Shown one piece after another: positions 51,330 to 60,017 of a stretch of 60,205 nucleotides of DNA (position 1 is the stretch's first letter; every line of letters begins with the position of its first letter). The stretch is taken from positions 1 to 60,205 of the forward strand of contig JAPOXA010000157.1 in NCBI GenBank assembly GCA_026707325.1. The letters run 5' to 3'. Position numbers and translations under genes: made by a program. The stretch is from Acidobacteriota bacterium (lineage in GTDB: Bacteria; Acidobacteriota; Thermoanaerobaculia; Multivoradales; Multivoraceae). Below the pieces are notes generated by a model. That model ran no database searches and was not told the origin of the DNA. It saw nothing but the letters and a program-made list of their open reading frames with translations.

Positions 51330-51458
51330 ATCTCTCTCAGAGGCCGTTGGATCGTCTACCCCGGCTTGCGGATCACCCGCTTGGGCCGCTCCTACCTGAG
51401 CCGCCACCTTGATGACCGGGATGGCTGACGAACCACGACCGCACGTGACCGCTCGTTC

Positions 51459-52583
51459 TCAGTTGCAGGGGAAGGCCGCCGTGTCACTTCTGGTCGCCGC
51501 CGTGCGGCCCAGCTTGTTCTTGTAGGTCCATCGGCGGCCGTTCGGGCCGCTTACCCACAGGTTGAAGTGGACGTCCGTAACCGGAGCCACGTAGACCCAC
51601 CGGTGGCCGTTGTGCGAACAGCCGTTCAGCACCTTGATGAGCACCTCGGCGTTGTCAGGGTCGAAGAACCACAACAAGCCGGCTTGGCCAGAAGCCCAGA
51701 TACCGGAACGAGCCTGACCTTCCCGACCTTCGCGAGTCCGCCAACACATGCTGACCCTGTAGCCCCCGTCAAAGTGGAGGGCCGCTCTTGTCGGCTCGCA
51801 ATCTGCGACTGTAGGAGGCGGCGGCGGATCAGGAGTCCCGTCCGCGTGGTCCACTGTGAGCCGTATGCCAATAGCCCGAGCCACAGGATGATCTGACCAG
51901 TCCGACCACTCGCCGTCCTCTTCGGACAGACTCCGGTAGGTGACTCTCGTACCGCCCGGACCGTCGTGATCCTCGGTCATCAAGAGTGTGTTGACTTCGG
52001 GCGTCGCTCTGTTCCAACGAAATGCGACGTGTATGTTCCCCGCAGGAAGCTCGCTTCCAATGAAGCTGCCTAGCATCTTGGCGCACCGCCAGTGTCCCGC
52101 TCTCGGAAGCGCTTCCGGCCAGTCGAAGTTCCACCTTCCCGTTAGCGTCCCCTCGACGTAGATACGCAGTTGGAACTTTGCTCCCGACGATGTGCTGGCC
52201 TCATGTCGCTGCCAGCAAACCGTCATTCCCGCAATGGCGCCGGCCTGGTTCAAGCGGAAGAGCTGCGCGTACTCCTGACTGACGGTGTCAATGCGGGTAC
52301 CCCTCTCAAAGCCGCCGTCGTCGTAGCGATACTCGACAGTCGCGGCTTGACCAACACGCGTAGGCGGACCGGAGCCGGGAGGCTCGACCGCAGTGAGTAC
52401 ACGGGTCCCGCGAAGCGCGATCACTGGGTGGATGCCCTCGGGGCTGCGGACGCCAGCGGTCTCGGCGAAGCCCGCCGTCGGAGGTGTTCTGGGGAGGTTG
52501 GACGCGAATGAGTCGTCCGGTAGCCGCGCGCCCGCCCAATTCGCACCCAAGACGAAGGCGAGGAGCGAAGTCGCTGTCCTCAT
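51459..52583 (-). CDS. secreted protein with acidobacterial-type C-terminal domain
   Basis: The 374-aa exported protein has a signal peptide (RTATSLLAFVLGANWAGA), a middle region (about 90-250) with jelly-roll character (FQLRIYVEGTLTGRWNFDWP, GNIHVAFRWNRATPEVNTLL), a Pro-rich linker (GTPDPPPPPTVADC) and the roughly 110-residue C-terminal domain seen in the M9-like peptidase: GLLWFFDPDNAEVLIKVLNG, GHRWVYVAPVTDVHFNLWVS and TAAFPCN. The start choice (52583) rests on the signal peptide; its Shine-Dalgarno is poor. Palindrome 6 lies 109 nt upstream. Confidence 0.65.
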   Translation of the reverse strand: MRTATSLLAFVLGANWAGARLPDDSFASNLPRTPPTAGFAETAGVRSPEGIHPVIALRGTRVLTAVEPPGSGPPTRVGQAATVEYRYDDGGFERGTRIDTVSQEYAQLFRLNQAGAIAGMTVCWQRHEASTSSGAKFQLRIYVEGTLTGRWNFDWPEALPRAGHWRCAKMLGSFIGSELPAGNIHVAFRWNRATPEVNTLLMTEDHDGPGGTRVTYRSLSEEDGEWSDWSDHPVARAIGIRLTVDHADGTPDPPPPPTVADCEPTRAALHFDGGYRVSMCWRTREGREGQARSGIWASGQAGLLWFFDPDNAEVLIKVLNGCSHNGHRWVYVAPVTDVHFNLWVSGPNGRRWTYKNKLGRTAATRSDTAAFPCN

Positions 52584-52692
52584 TTCTTGTCTGGCTAACA
52601 TTCGCCCACACCACACCAAGGCGGCCGCGTGCGCGGCCCGTTCAACAAGGGATACGTAAGCAAAAGGCTACGAGAAATCTGGGAAGAACTCG

Positions 52693-52708
52693 CCTATGAA
52701 ATGATAGG
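52693..52708 (-). promoter_or_regulatory. regulatory palindrome 6
   Basis: Read leftwards, CCTATCA-TT-TCATAGG followed by CGAG, facing the CTD-bearing secreted-protein gene at 52583. One mismatch in the gene-proximal half. Confidence 0.65.
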
Positions 52709-52790
52709 CTTGTCAGGAGATCCTGGCGGTACGACCTTCCGCAGGCGGCTGCCGGAAGTCCCTCGTTCCACGTTCGGAAGGGGTCGCTTC

Positions 52791-55700
52791 CTACCAGTGA
52801 AGGGAGCCGCGCAGGCCGAGCACGAAGCCTCGGGGTACCGATCCGACCCCGTCCCGCTGGATGCCTTCCAGGCTGATGTCGAGAGCGTCCCGAAGCCTCA
52901 GACGGGCACCGAGGCGGAACGCGTGTCCCGACTGCTCGGACAGACCGGCACCCACGTACGGCACCAGATCGACTCGATCGTTCGACCCGAATAGACGATA
53001 GCCGAGATCAGCCTCGGTCACGGTCTGCATCGCGTTCTGGCGGTAGCCGAACGCCATCTGCCCCTGTTGCTGTTCCCACAGACGGCCGACCCCGCTCGTC
53101 GCGTTGCCGAACGAGGAACCGAGGTTGAAGGAGATGCCAGCGGCCGGGTTGATCTGAAGCGCCCCGGCAACACCCCATTCCGTCAAGTCGCCGGATTGGT
53201 GGGTCAGTAGCGAACGGCCCTTCAACTCCATCCGCACACCCGCCGGATTCGCGTACTGGATACCGGCACCGAACTCCATGCCAGCGCCCGTCTCCGCGTC
53301 TCCACCGTCGTAGCGGAATCCCACTTCGGCCGATGGCGTCAGCACCGCTCCGGAGTCGAATCTCCTGGTTCGGCTGCCTTCCATCATCAGTCGTGCCCGA
53401 GTCAAGTCTCTGGACAGTTCCGGCAGCGCAAAGCTCTCGTCGCCAGTGGCATTCAGCATTAAGTAGTCCGCCTTCAACGCCAGGTCGAAGCAGCGGCACT
53501 GCGAGGCCGGCTTCCTCAGGTTCTGGCGGAAGCCGAGTGCGCCCATGTTCATGGCGATGTCGATGTCAACCGAACCGAGGTCACCCTCGGTCATGGTCAT
53601 GGAACCGCGACCGTGTCCGAGGACACCCCACATCGACAGACTCTCGCTCAACGCCACGCGCAGGTAGGGCAGGCCCGTGGTCAATGTGCTCTCCATGACC
53701 TGGTGAACGCGACGGTCGCGACCGTGCTCAATTGCATCACCTTCGCCGTAGGTGTGGGAGGCGGCGACGCCGAAGAGGACGCGGCCGCGCTCGAAGTCGA
53801 TGCCGACGGTGCCCGTAGCGATGTCGCCCTCGACTGAAACAAGGCGTTCGCCCCCGCCGAAGCGGGTTGTGGCGCCACGGCCCCAGATCGACCACCTGGA
53901 ACCGACGCCAGCCTCGTCGCCTTCACTGGAGAAGTGGAAGGAACTGTTCTGAAGGAGGTACTCCAGGGCGTAGCCGCCGGTTCGATGAGGTCGCTGGTGC
54001 GGCGAACCGGCCCGGAGGTCGGGTGCCGGATCCTGTTGGGCAAAGTCGATCCGATGGCCGGCGACGGTGACGTGGGAGCCGTGTCCGGACCGTTGACCCA
54101 CTCGATCCTCCACCGCCTCGAGTGCATGGCTCGCGGCGGTGCGAGAAAAGCGGGACAGCCAGTGTTCGCTGAGTTCGGGCCCATCGTCGTCCCGGATGAC
54201 GCCGGCGGCACCTGCCATGTAGATCGTCGCGTTCACGGGTTCCGAGAGGGTGATGCGGAAGGTCTCGATGCCCTCGTGCAGCAAGTCGTCGAGCACTTCC
54301 ACCGGGATCTCCGCCGATGTCTCGCCCGATGGGAAGATCACGGTTCCGTGGCTCTCCACATAGTCGAGATCAGCCGTGGCCGTTCCCTCCCGCGTGGCCC
54401 AGCTTGCGGTCACGGTTCTCTCGGCCGCGCGGTTCAGTGTGGCCGTGAAGACGAGCCGGCCGGACGACTCGAGTGCGGCACTGTCGGCGACGGAGATCGC
54501 AGGCGGTGGTCCTGCGGCCTTGTCCGTGTCGAGAATCGTCCCCGTCGCCGAGATCGTGTGCCCGTTGATCCTCGCGTTGATCGGCTTGCTCAGGGTCAAC
54601 TTCATGACTTCGGTCTCTTCCGGGACATCATCGTCCACAACTTCAACGAAGATGGTCCCTCGGACGGCGGCCGGACCGAGAATCAATGTGCCGGTCGTCT
54701 CGAGATAGTCGGCATCGGGCTTTGCCGTCCCTCCCGATGTCGCCCACTCGACGGATATCGGATTCGCGCTTCGACCTTCAAGCTTGATCTCGAACGCCAG
54801 CTCTCCCTCCCGCTCGAAGGCCGAGGCATCGGAGACGAGGATGCGGGGGTAGGCGTCGTTGTCGGCGATGGTTCCGGTCGCCGTTCCCATGTCGTCCGCG
54901 ATGGTCGCGTTGGTTGGCCCGCTCAGACTGACGGACAGGGTTTCGTCATCCTCCTGGACCCTGTCGTCTCGCACGGGAACGTGAATCGTCCGTGCCTTCT
55001 GACCGGGCATGAAGGTGAGGGTCCCGCTCGATTCCGTGTAGTCCCGTCCGGCTCCCGGCGTGGCTGTGCCTGCCGCCGTCGCCCAGTCGACGGTAATCTG
55101 TCGGACGGTCTCAGCGGTAAGTGTTACGGGGAATGACAGCCCGCCTTCGTCCTCCGAGGCCTCGGCGTCGGCGATCATGATCCTGGGAGGGTCGTCGTTG
55201 TCGACGATCATGCCGGTGGCCGAGGCGCCTCCCTCAACCAAGGTGGCATTCGTGGGCGAACTCAGAGTCACGGTGAGCGTCTCCTCGTCCTCTTCCACGT
55301 CGTCGTCGAGGACGGCGACCTGGATGATGCCGCTCGTTTCGCCGGGCGGGATGGTGAGTGTTCCGCTGGCCTCGGTGTAGTCCTCTTCGGGCGTTGCCGT
55401 GCCTGCCGAAGTGGCCCAGTCCACGGTAACGGGTACGCTGCTCCCGGAGTCGAGACTCATGGCGAACGTCAGCGAGCCGGCGTCTTCCATTGCTCGGGCA
55501 TCGTCGATGCGCACTTCTGGCTCGTCGTCGTCACGATCGCCGTCTTCGTCTTTGTCGTCGTCTTCGTCGCCGTCATCACGATCGCCGTCGTCGTCCTCGT
55601 CCTCGCCGTCTTCGTCTTCGCCGTCTTCGTCTTCGTCCTCGCCGTCGTCGTCCTCGTCGTCGCCGTCAGGAGGCGTTCCGTCACCGCCCGGAGGGGGTGG

Positions 55701-57188
55701 CGACTCATCGTTGTCGGTGATCGTCGCCTGGCCAGTGTCGTCGCTGAGCGCGGCGTTCGATGGACCGCTCAAGGTGACCGTGAAGACCTCGTCCGACTCG
55801 CCCGCGGTGTCGTCCACCGTCTGGACTGAGATCGTCTTGCTCGTTTCCCCTGCAGCGAAGGTCAGCGTGCCCGAGGTGGCCGTGTAGTCGGCACCCGCAG
55901 CTGCTGTCCCGTCTACGGTGGTGTAGTCCACCGTCACGGTCGACTCACCCGATGGCGCCAAGGTCACCGCGAAGTCGGCCATGCTCCCTTCCGTCACCGA
56001 CACATCGCCGACCGACAGTTCGGGTTCAGCCTCGGTCGTTGCCGGGACCGCTGGCGAGGCCCTGCCCACACCACCACCACGCAAGTTGCTCGACCAGGGA
56101 AACCCGCCAGGTGTTGCCAAGGCCAGTACTCCAGCCCCAGTGGAGTCGTGCCCGCCCCACAAATGGAAGCCCGGACGGTTCATCCGCGCGAGTGACACGG
56201 AGTAGGCCGTCGCCGGCGTCAAACCCGTGAAGGTCAAGTCCGTGGACGGACTCACGTTTCGCACCACGTAGTACCTGGTGTTGGACCGGCCCTGCTCCTG
56301 GATGAGCAGACGGATCCAGTTCTGGTGGCTCTCGTCAATTCTCACCGTGATCGTGGTCGATGTCGTCCCTTGGATTAGCGCCGAGCGCATCGGGCCTGGA
56401 CGCCTCGGTGACGGGAGGTACAGGTCGAACGCCTGATCGCCGCTTGTCCCACCCAGGGTTGCCGATACGGTGCAAGTGGTAGCCGGGGCCGGCCCGTGGA
56501 CATGTCCTCGGGAGTTGGACACCACCACCAGTTTCCCGGCGTCGCCCGTGCCTGTGGCACCCACGGCTACCGAGTCGAAGTAGTCCCCGAAGTCCGTGTC
56601 GCAGGACTGCAGAGCGAACTCCACGCCTGTGCCGTCGCCGGCCAGGTAGTCCGTCAGCGAGAACTTCCTCGTACCGTTGTAGAGCGGAATCAACCTCGGT
56701 CGGCTGGCAACGTCCCAGATGACGACGGGGTCGTCGCTCGGGTCGTTCGTGACGGTGACCGTGACGGCCAGTGCCTGCGTCAACTCACGGTCGCCGCTGC
56801 CGCTCGCAGCAGTGACGGTCAGGTTGTAGACGTTGTCGGCGCCGACGTCCTGTGGATCCTCGTAGTCGGGCCTGCTCTCGTCCTTGAACAGCAGTAGCCG
56901 ACCGAGGTTCAGCGTGAGGATCAGGAATCGGTCCGCATCGTCGCCGCTGAGGGCGTAGCCGGTAACCTCGTCTTCCGCGTCTGGATCGTTCGCCCGCACG
57001 TCTCCCACTACCAACGACCCGTCGGTCGTCTCCTGGAAGACGAAGTTGCCGTCGCCGGCGAAGACGGGTGGATTGTTCGTGCCGTCTTGGCCACCGGCGG
57101 GAATGGCCAAGCAAAGGAGAAGGAACAAAGCGCCTGCGAGCGAGGAACACCTCGCCCCCCGGCACTTGAGTATGTGAATACGCAACAT
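52791..57188 (-). CDS. giant surface protein: cadherin-like, FN3-like and five Calx-beta domains with C-terminal beta-barrel
   Basis: The 1465-aa product has a signal peptide (residues 1-33), a cadherin-like segment (about 36-145, VRANDPDAEDEVTGYALSGD), a fibronectin-III-like segment (about 240-340) and Calx-beta domain 1 (about 387-500). An Asp/Glu-rich linker (507-556) precedes Calx-beta domains 2-5 (about 560-990, each with DYTxxSGTLTF and VDDDVEED-type strands). A barrel of about 430 residues (about 1030-1465) ends in Trp, as in autotransporters. Calx-beta domains bind calcium and serve adhesion. Palindrome 7 is 36 nt from the ATG; AAGG abuts the ATG too closely to be a normal Shine-Dalgarno. 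Confidence 0.85.
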   Translation of the reverse strand: MLRIHILKCRGARCSSLAGALFLLLCLAIPAGGQDGTNNPPVFAGDGNFVFQETTDGSLVVGDVRANDPDAEDEVTGYALSGDDADRFLILTLNLGRLLLFKDESRPDYEDPQDVGADNVYNLTVTAASGSGDRELTQALAVTVTVTNDPSDDPVVIWDVASRPRLIPLYNGTRKFSLTDYLAGDGTGVEFALQSCDTDFGDYFDSVAVGATGTGDAGKLVVVSNSRGHVHGPAPATTCTVSATLGGTSGDQAFDLYLPSPRRPGPMRSALIQGTTSTTITVRIDESHQNWIRLLIQEQGRSNTRYYVVRNVSPSTDLTFTGLTPATAYSVSLARMNRPGFHLWGGHDSTGAGVLALATPGGFPWSSNLRGGGVGRASPAVPATTEAEPELSVGDVSVTEGSMADFAVTLAPSGESTVTVDYTTVDGTAAAGADYTATSGTLTFAAGETSKTISVQTVDDTAGESDEVFTVTLSGPSNAALSDDTGQATITDNDESPPPPGGDGTPPDGDDEDDDGEDEDEDGEDEDGEDEDDDGDRDDGDEDDDKDEDGDRDDDEPEVRIDDARAMEDAGSLTFAMSLDSGSSVPVTVDWATSAGTATPEEDYTEASGTLTIPPGETSGIIQVAVLDDDVEEDEETLTVTLSSPTNATLVEGGASATGMIVDNDDPPRIMIADAEASEDEGGLSFPVTLTAETVRQITVDWATAAGTATPGAGRDYTESSGTLTFMPGQKARTIHVPVRDDRVQEDDETLSVSLSGPTNATIADDMGTATGTIADNDAYPRILVSDASAFEREGELAFEIKLEGRSANPISVEWATSGGTAKPDADYLETTGTLILGPAAVRGTIFVEVVDDDVPEETEVMKLTLSKPINARINGHTISATGTILDTDKAAGPPPAISVADSAALESSGRLVFTATLNRAAERTVTASWATREGTATADLDYVESHGTVIFPSGETSAEIPVEVLDDLLHEGIETFRITLSEPVNATIYMAGAAGVIRDDDGPELSEHWLSRFSRTAASHALEAVEDRVGQRSGHGSHVTVAGHRIDFAQQDPAPDLRAGSPHQRPHRTGGYALEYLLQNSSFHFSSEGDEAGVGSRWSIWGRGATTRFGGGERLVSVEGDIATGTVGIDFERGRVLFGVAASHTYGEGDAIEHGRDRRVHQVMESTLTTGLPYLRVALSESLSMWGVLGHGRGSMTMTEGDLGSVDIDIAMNMGALGFRQNLRKPASQCRCFDLALKADYLMLNATGDESFALPELSRDLTRARLMMEGSRTRRFDSGAVLTPSAEVGFRYDGGDAETGAGMEFGAGIQYANPAGVRMELKGRSLLTHQSGDLTEWGVAGALQINPAAGISFNLGSSFGNATSGVGRLWEQQQGQMAFGYRQNAMQTVTEADLGYRLFGSNDRVDLVPYVGAGLSEQSGHAFRLGARLRLRDALDISLEGIQRDGVGSVPRGFVLGLRGSLHW
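55520..55668 (-). repeat. low-complexity tract coding an Asp/Glu linker
   Basis: About 150 nt of GTC/CTC/TTC-type triplets on the plus strand encode, leftwards, a run of Asp, Glu and Gly with few other residues, between Calx-beta domains 1 and 2 of the giant surface protein. It probably acts as a flexible calcium-binding spacer. Triplet runs of this kind vary in length between strains. Confidence 0.85.
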
Positions 57189-57223
57189 CCTTCATATGTT
57201 TCCCCAGAGAGCGAAGACGCGCG

Positions 57224-57239
57224 CCTGTCTAGCGATAGG
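57224..57239 (-). promoter_or_regulatory. regulatory palindrome 7
   Basis: Read leftwards, CCTATCG-CT-AGACAGG followed by CGCGCG. The ATG of the giant surface protein (57188) is exactly 36 nt from its edge, the same distance as for palindrome 3. Confidence 0.65.
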
Positions 57240-57258
57240 AATCGAGCATTCCCCGACG

Positions 57259-57274
57259 CCTATCGTTTGATAGG
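57259..57274 (+). promoter_or_regulatory. regulatory palindrome 8
   Basis: CCTATCG-TT-TGATAGG followed by CGCGG and, 21 nt past the box, TCAAACTT, facing the sulfatase gene at 57335. It lies 19 nt from palindrome 7, back to back. Confidence 0.75.
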
Positions 57275-57334
57275 CGCGGTTTCTTCATTCTCACTTCAAA
57301 CTTCGCCCTGAGAACGTGGCGCCGGGAGGCAGGC

Positions 57335-58759
57335 ATGAAACCACCCAACATCGTCTTCATGCTGACCGACAACATCGGTTACGGCGACCTGGGCTGCTAT
57401 GGCGGCGGCATCACGCGGGGCGCCCCGACTGCCCGCCTCGACGCCCTGGCCGCCGAAGGCATGAGACTGACGAACTTCAACGTGGAAGCCGAGTGCACGC
57501 CGACGCGATCCGCCCTGCTCACCGGTCGGATGCCCATCCGCACCGGCTGCCACCGCGTGATTCCGCCCGGCATCAAGCAGGGGCTGGCGCCCTGGGAGTA
57601 CACGCTGCCCGAGCTGCTTCGGGATGCCGGCTATCGCTGCGCCATCTTTGGCAAGTGGCATCTGGGGAACGTCCAGACGCGCATGCCCACCCGCTTCGGC
57701 TTCGAGGAGTGGTGGGGCGTACGCGACAGCACCGCGCCCGCCATCTACGGCGACCTGATCGGCTTCGATCCCGACGAGATGGACAATCCCATGCTGTGGG
57801 AGGGCCGTCTCGGCGAACCGTGCGTGCCGGTGCAGCCCTACAACCTGGAAAGCCGCCCGTTCGTCGACTCGATCATCACCGAGAAGTCCGTGGCCTATAT
57901 CCACGAACACGCGCGCGGCGACAAGCCCTTCTTCCTCTACATTCCCTACTCCCTCGTGCACCATCCGGCCATGCCACACCCCGAGTTCAAGGGCCGGACC
58001 CGCGGCGGCGACTTCGCCGACTGCATGGTGGAGTGCGACCATCGCTCGGGCCAGGTCCTCGACGCCATCGAGGAGGCCGGCATCGCGCGCGACACGCTCG
58101 TCGTGTGGGCCAGCGACAACGGGCCGGTGCTGATTCCCAGTCTCGGCCCCCAGGCGGACTCCGGCCCCTGGCGCGGCTGCCTGGGCACCGCCTACGAAGG
58201 CCAGTTACGCACGCCCTGCATCCTGCGCTGGCCGGGCCGGGTGCCGGCGGGCTCCGTCAGCGATCAGATCGTGAGCGTCATGGACTTCTACCGCACCCTC
58301 GCTCACCTGGCGGATGCCGGGAGCCTGGTGCCGGACGACCGCGTCGTGGACAGCGTGGACCAGTCGGAGGTCTTCCTCGGAAACACCGACAAGGGACCGC
58401 GCGAGCACCTTCTGTGCTTCATCAAGGACGAACTCGCGGCCATCAAGTGGCGGCAGTTCAAGATGCACTTCGTGGAGTTCCAGCCCGAAGCGGGACGGCG
58501 CACGCGCATCTCGCTGAACAACCCCCAGTTGTTCAACGTCGAGCAGGACCCGAAGGAGGAGTGGGACATCATGGAACCCAACACCTGGATCGCGGAGCCG
58601 ATCAACGTGATCATGCGCGACTACCACGTCTCCGTCGCCAAGTGCCCCCACGTCCCGCCGCGAGGAGCCGGCCCCGGCGTCAAGGGAGACATCCACGCGG
58701 AGGAAGCGAAGGCGACACCCGCAAGCGCAACCGGAAAAGGAAGGAGCCTGACCGGATGA
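57335..58759 (+). CDS. sulfatase (arylsulfatase type)
   Basis: The 474-aa hydrolase has the formylglycine signature C54-T-P-T-R (AECTPTRSALLTGR), so unlike the enzyme at 7205-9622 it can be a true sulfatase. Metal and substrate sites are visible: FMLTDNIGYGDLGCYGGG, FGKWHLG, and VVWASDNGPVLIP. No signal peptide is apparent, which is unusual for a sulfatase and may mean cytoplasmic action. A GGGAGGCAGGC site precedes the ATG. Its stop overlaps the aminotransferase ATG (ATGA). A convergent APS kinase gene follows, so sulfate release and activation are adjacent. Confidence 0.92.
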   Translation: MKPPNIVFMLTDNIGYGDLGCYGGGITRGAPTARLDALAAEGMRLTNFNVEAECTPTRSALLTGRMPIRTGCHRVIPPGIKQGLAPWEYTLPELLRDAGYRCAIFGKWHLGNVQTRMPTRFGFEEWWGVRDSTAPAIYGDLIGFDPDEMDNPMLWEGRLGEPCVPVQPYNLESRPFVDSIITEKSVAYIHEHARGDKPFFLYIPYSLVHHPAMPHPEFKGRTRGGDFADCMVECDHRSGQVLDAIEEAGIARDTLVVWASDNGPVLIPSLGPQADSGPWRGCLGTAYEGQLRTPCILRWPGRVPAGSVSDQIVSVMDFYRTLAHLADAGSLVPDDRVVDSVDQSEVFLGNTDKGPREHLLCFIKDELAAIKWRQFKMHFVEFQPEAGRRTRISLNNPQLFNVEQDPKEEWDIMEPNTWIAEPINVIMRDYHVSVAKCPHVPPRGAGPGVKGDIHAEEAKATPASATGKGRSLTG

Positions 58760-60000
58760 GCGACCCCGTCGACGGTCCGCGGGGCCGGGAACTCTGGGAG
58801 CGAACGGACGCGATCATCCCCCGCGGCGGCATCTACCTGACCCGGTCCGCGCGCTTCGCCGGCCGGGACGTGCTGCCGGGTTTCATCCGCTCGGCGAAGG
58901 GCTGCCGGATCGAGGACGCGGACGGCCGCTCCTACCTGGACTTCAACTGCGGGAACGGGCCGAACATTCTGGGCTACTGCCACCCCGAGGTCGACGCCGC
59001 GGCCGCCGAGCAGGCCGGCGAGATGGACCTGAGCGCCTTCTTCCCGGAGATGATGCCGCTCTACGCCGAGCAACTGCTCGAGGCGGTGGCGGGTTTCGAC
59101 TGGACGATCTTCACCAAGAACGGATCGGACAGTACGAACCTCGCGCTGCGCACCATGCGGTCCTCGACCCACCGGCCCTACGTCATCCTGTTCCGGGACT
59201 CCTACCACGGCTTCGGGGCCGAGATCGCCCTGCACCCCGAAACGCCGGTCACAGGCGAGCAGCGGCACGTCGTGCGCGTCCCCTGGAACGACGCCGGAGC
59301 TCTGGAGCGCGCGGTGGAAGAACTCGGAGACCGCCTGGCCGGCATCATGGTCAGCCCCCTGGACCAGAACCCGAGCCAGGAGACGCGGGAAGCGAGCGCG
59401 GAGATCGTGGCGGCGATTCACGCCGCTCGCGAACGGACCGGCTGCCGCGTGGCCCTCGACGACGTCCGCGCCGGCTTCCGGATGCACCCGAAGGGCTCCC
59501 ACGTCGCCATGGGTCTCGAGCCCGACCTCATCTGCCTTGGCAAGCCCCTGGCGAACGGCTACTCCGTCTCGGCGGTGCTCGGCCGCAACGAATTGCGGGA
59601 GGGCGCTGAACGGATCGCCTTCACGGCGACCTACATGTTCTCCGCAGTCGCCTTCCGCGCCGGCATCAAGACGCTCGAGATCTACGAGCGCGATAACGTC
59701 TTCGAGCACATGGTGCGAATGGGGAAACGACTCGGAGAGGGAATCGTCGCCGCGGGACGGGCCCACGGCCACGAGGACGTCGTCATGTCCGGGCCGCCGA
59801 CCATGCCCACGTTCCTCTTCCGCGACGACGTGAAGGCCAAGCGCGCCCGCGTTTTCGGCGGCCACGCGGCCCGGCTCGGCGCGATCTTCCACCCCCGGCT
59901 CAACTGGTTCCTGTCGCTGGCGCACCAGCCGGACGACATCGAGGAGGCCATCGACATCGCCGGCCGCGCCTTCGCCCTGACCCCGCTGACGCCGCCTTAG
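58756..60000 (+). CDS. class III PLP-dependent aminotransferase
   Basis: The 414-aa enzyme is of fold type I, closest in pattern to glutamate-1-semialdehyde aminomutase and related aminotransferases: YLDFNCGNGPNILGYCHPEV, FTKNGSDSTNLALRTMR, FRDSYHG, then VALDDVRAGFRM with the PLP-binding Asp and K263 in CLGKPLANGYSVSAVLG forming the Schiff base. Translational coupling to the sulfatase suggests action on an amino-sugar or amino-sulfonate substrate from the same pathway; this is inference. A role in heme synthesis is unlikely given the context. Confidence 0.88.
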   Translation: MSDPVDGPRGRELWERTDAIIPRGGIYLTRSARFAGRDVLPGFIRSAKGCRIEDADGRSYLDFNCGNGPNILGYCHPEVDAAAAEQAGEMDLSAFFPEMMPLYAEQLLEAVAGFDWTIFTKNGSDSTNLALRTMRSSTHRPYVILFRDSYHGFGAEIALHPETPVTGEQRHVVRVPWNDAGALERAVEELGDRLAGIMVSPLDQNPSQETREASAEIVAAIHAARERTGCRVALDDVRAGFRMHPKGSHVAMGLEPDLICLGKPLANGYSVSAVLGRNELREGAERIAFTATYMFSAVAFRAGIKTLEIYERDNVFEHMVRMGKRLGEGIVAAGRAHGHEDVVMSGPPTMPTFLFRDDVKAKRARVFGGHAARLGAIFHPRLNWFLSLAHQPDDIEEAIDIAGRAFALTPLTPP

Positions 60001-60017
60001 CGGCGCCGCCGGGGGAA

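Noticed and set aside
55520..55668. Triplet-repeat tract as a CRISPR-like or satellite array
   Set aside because: It has no spacers and stays in frame as an Asp/Glu linker inside the giant surface protein.
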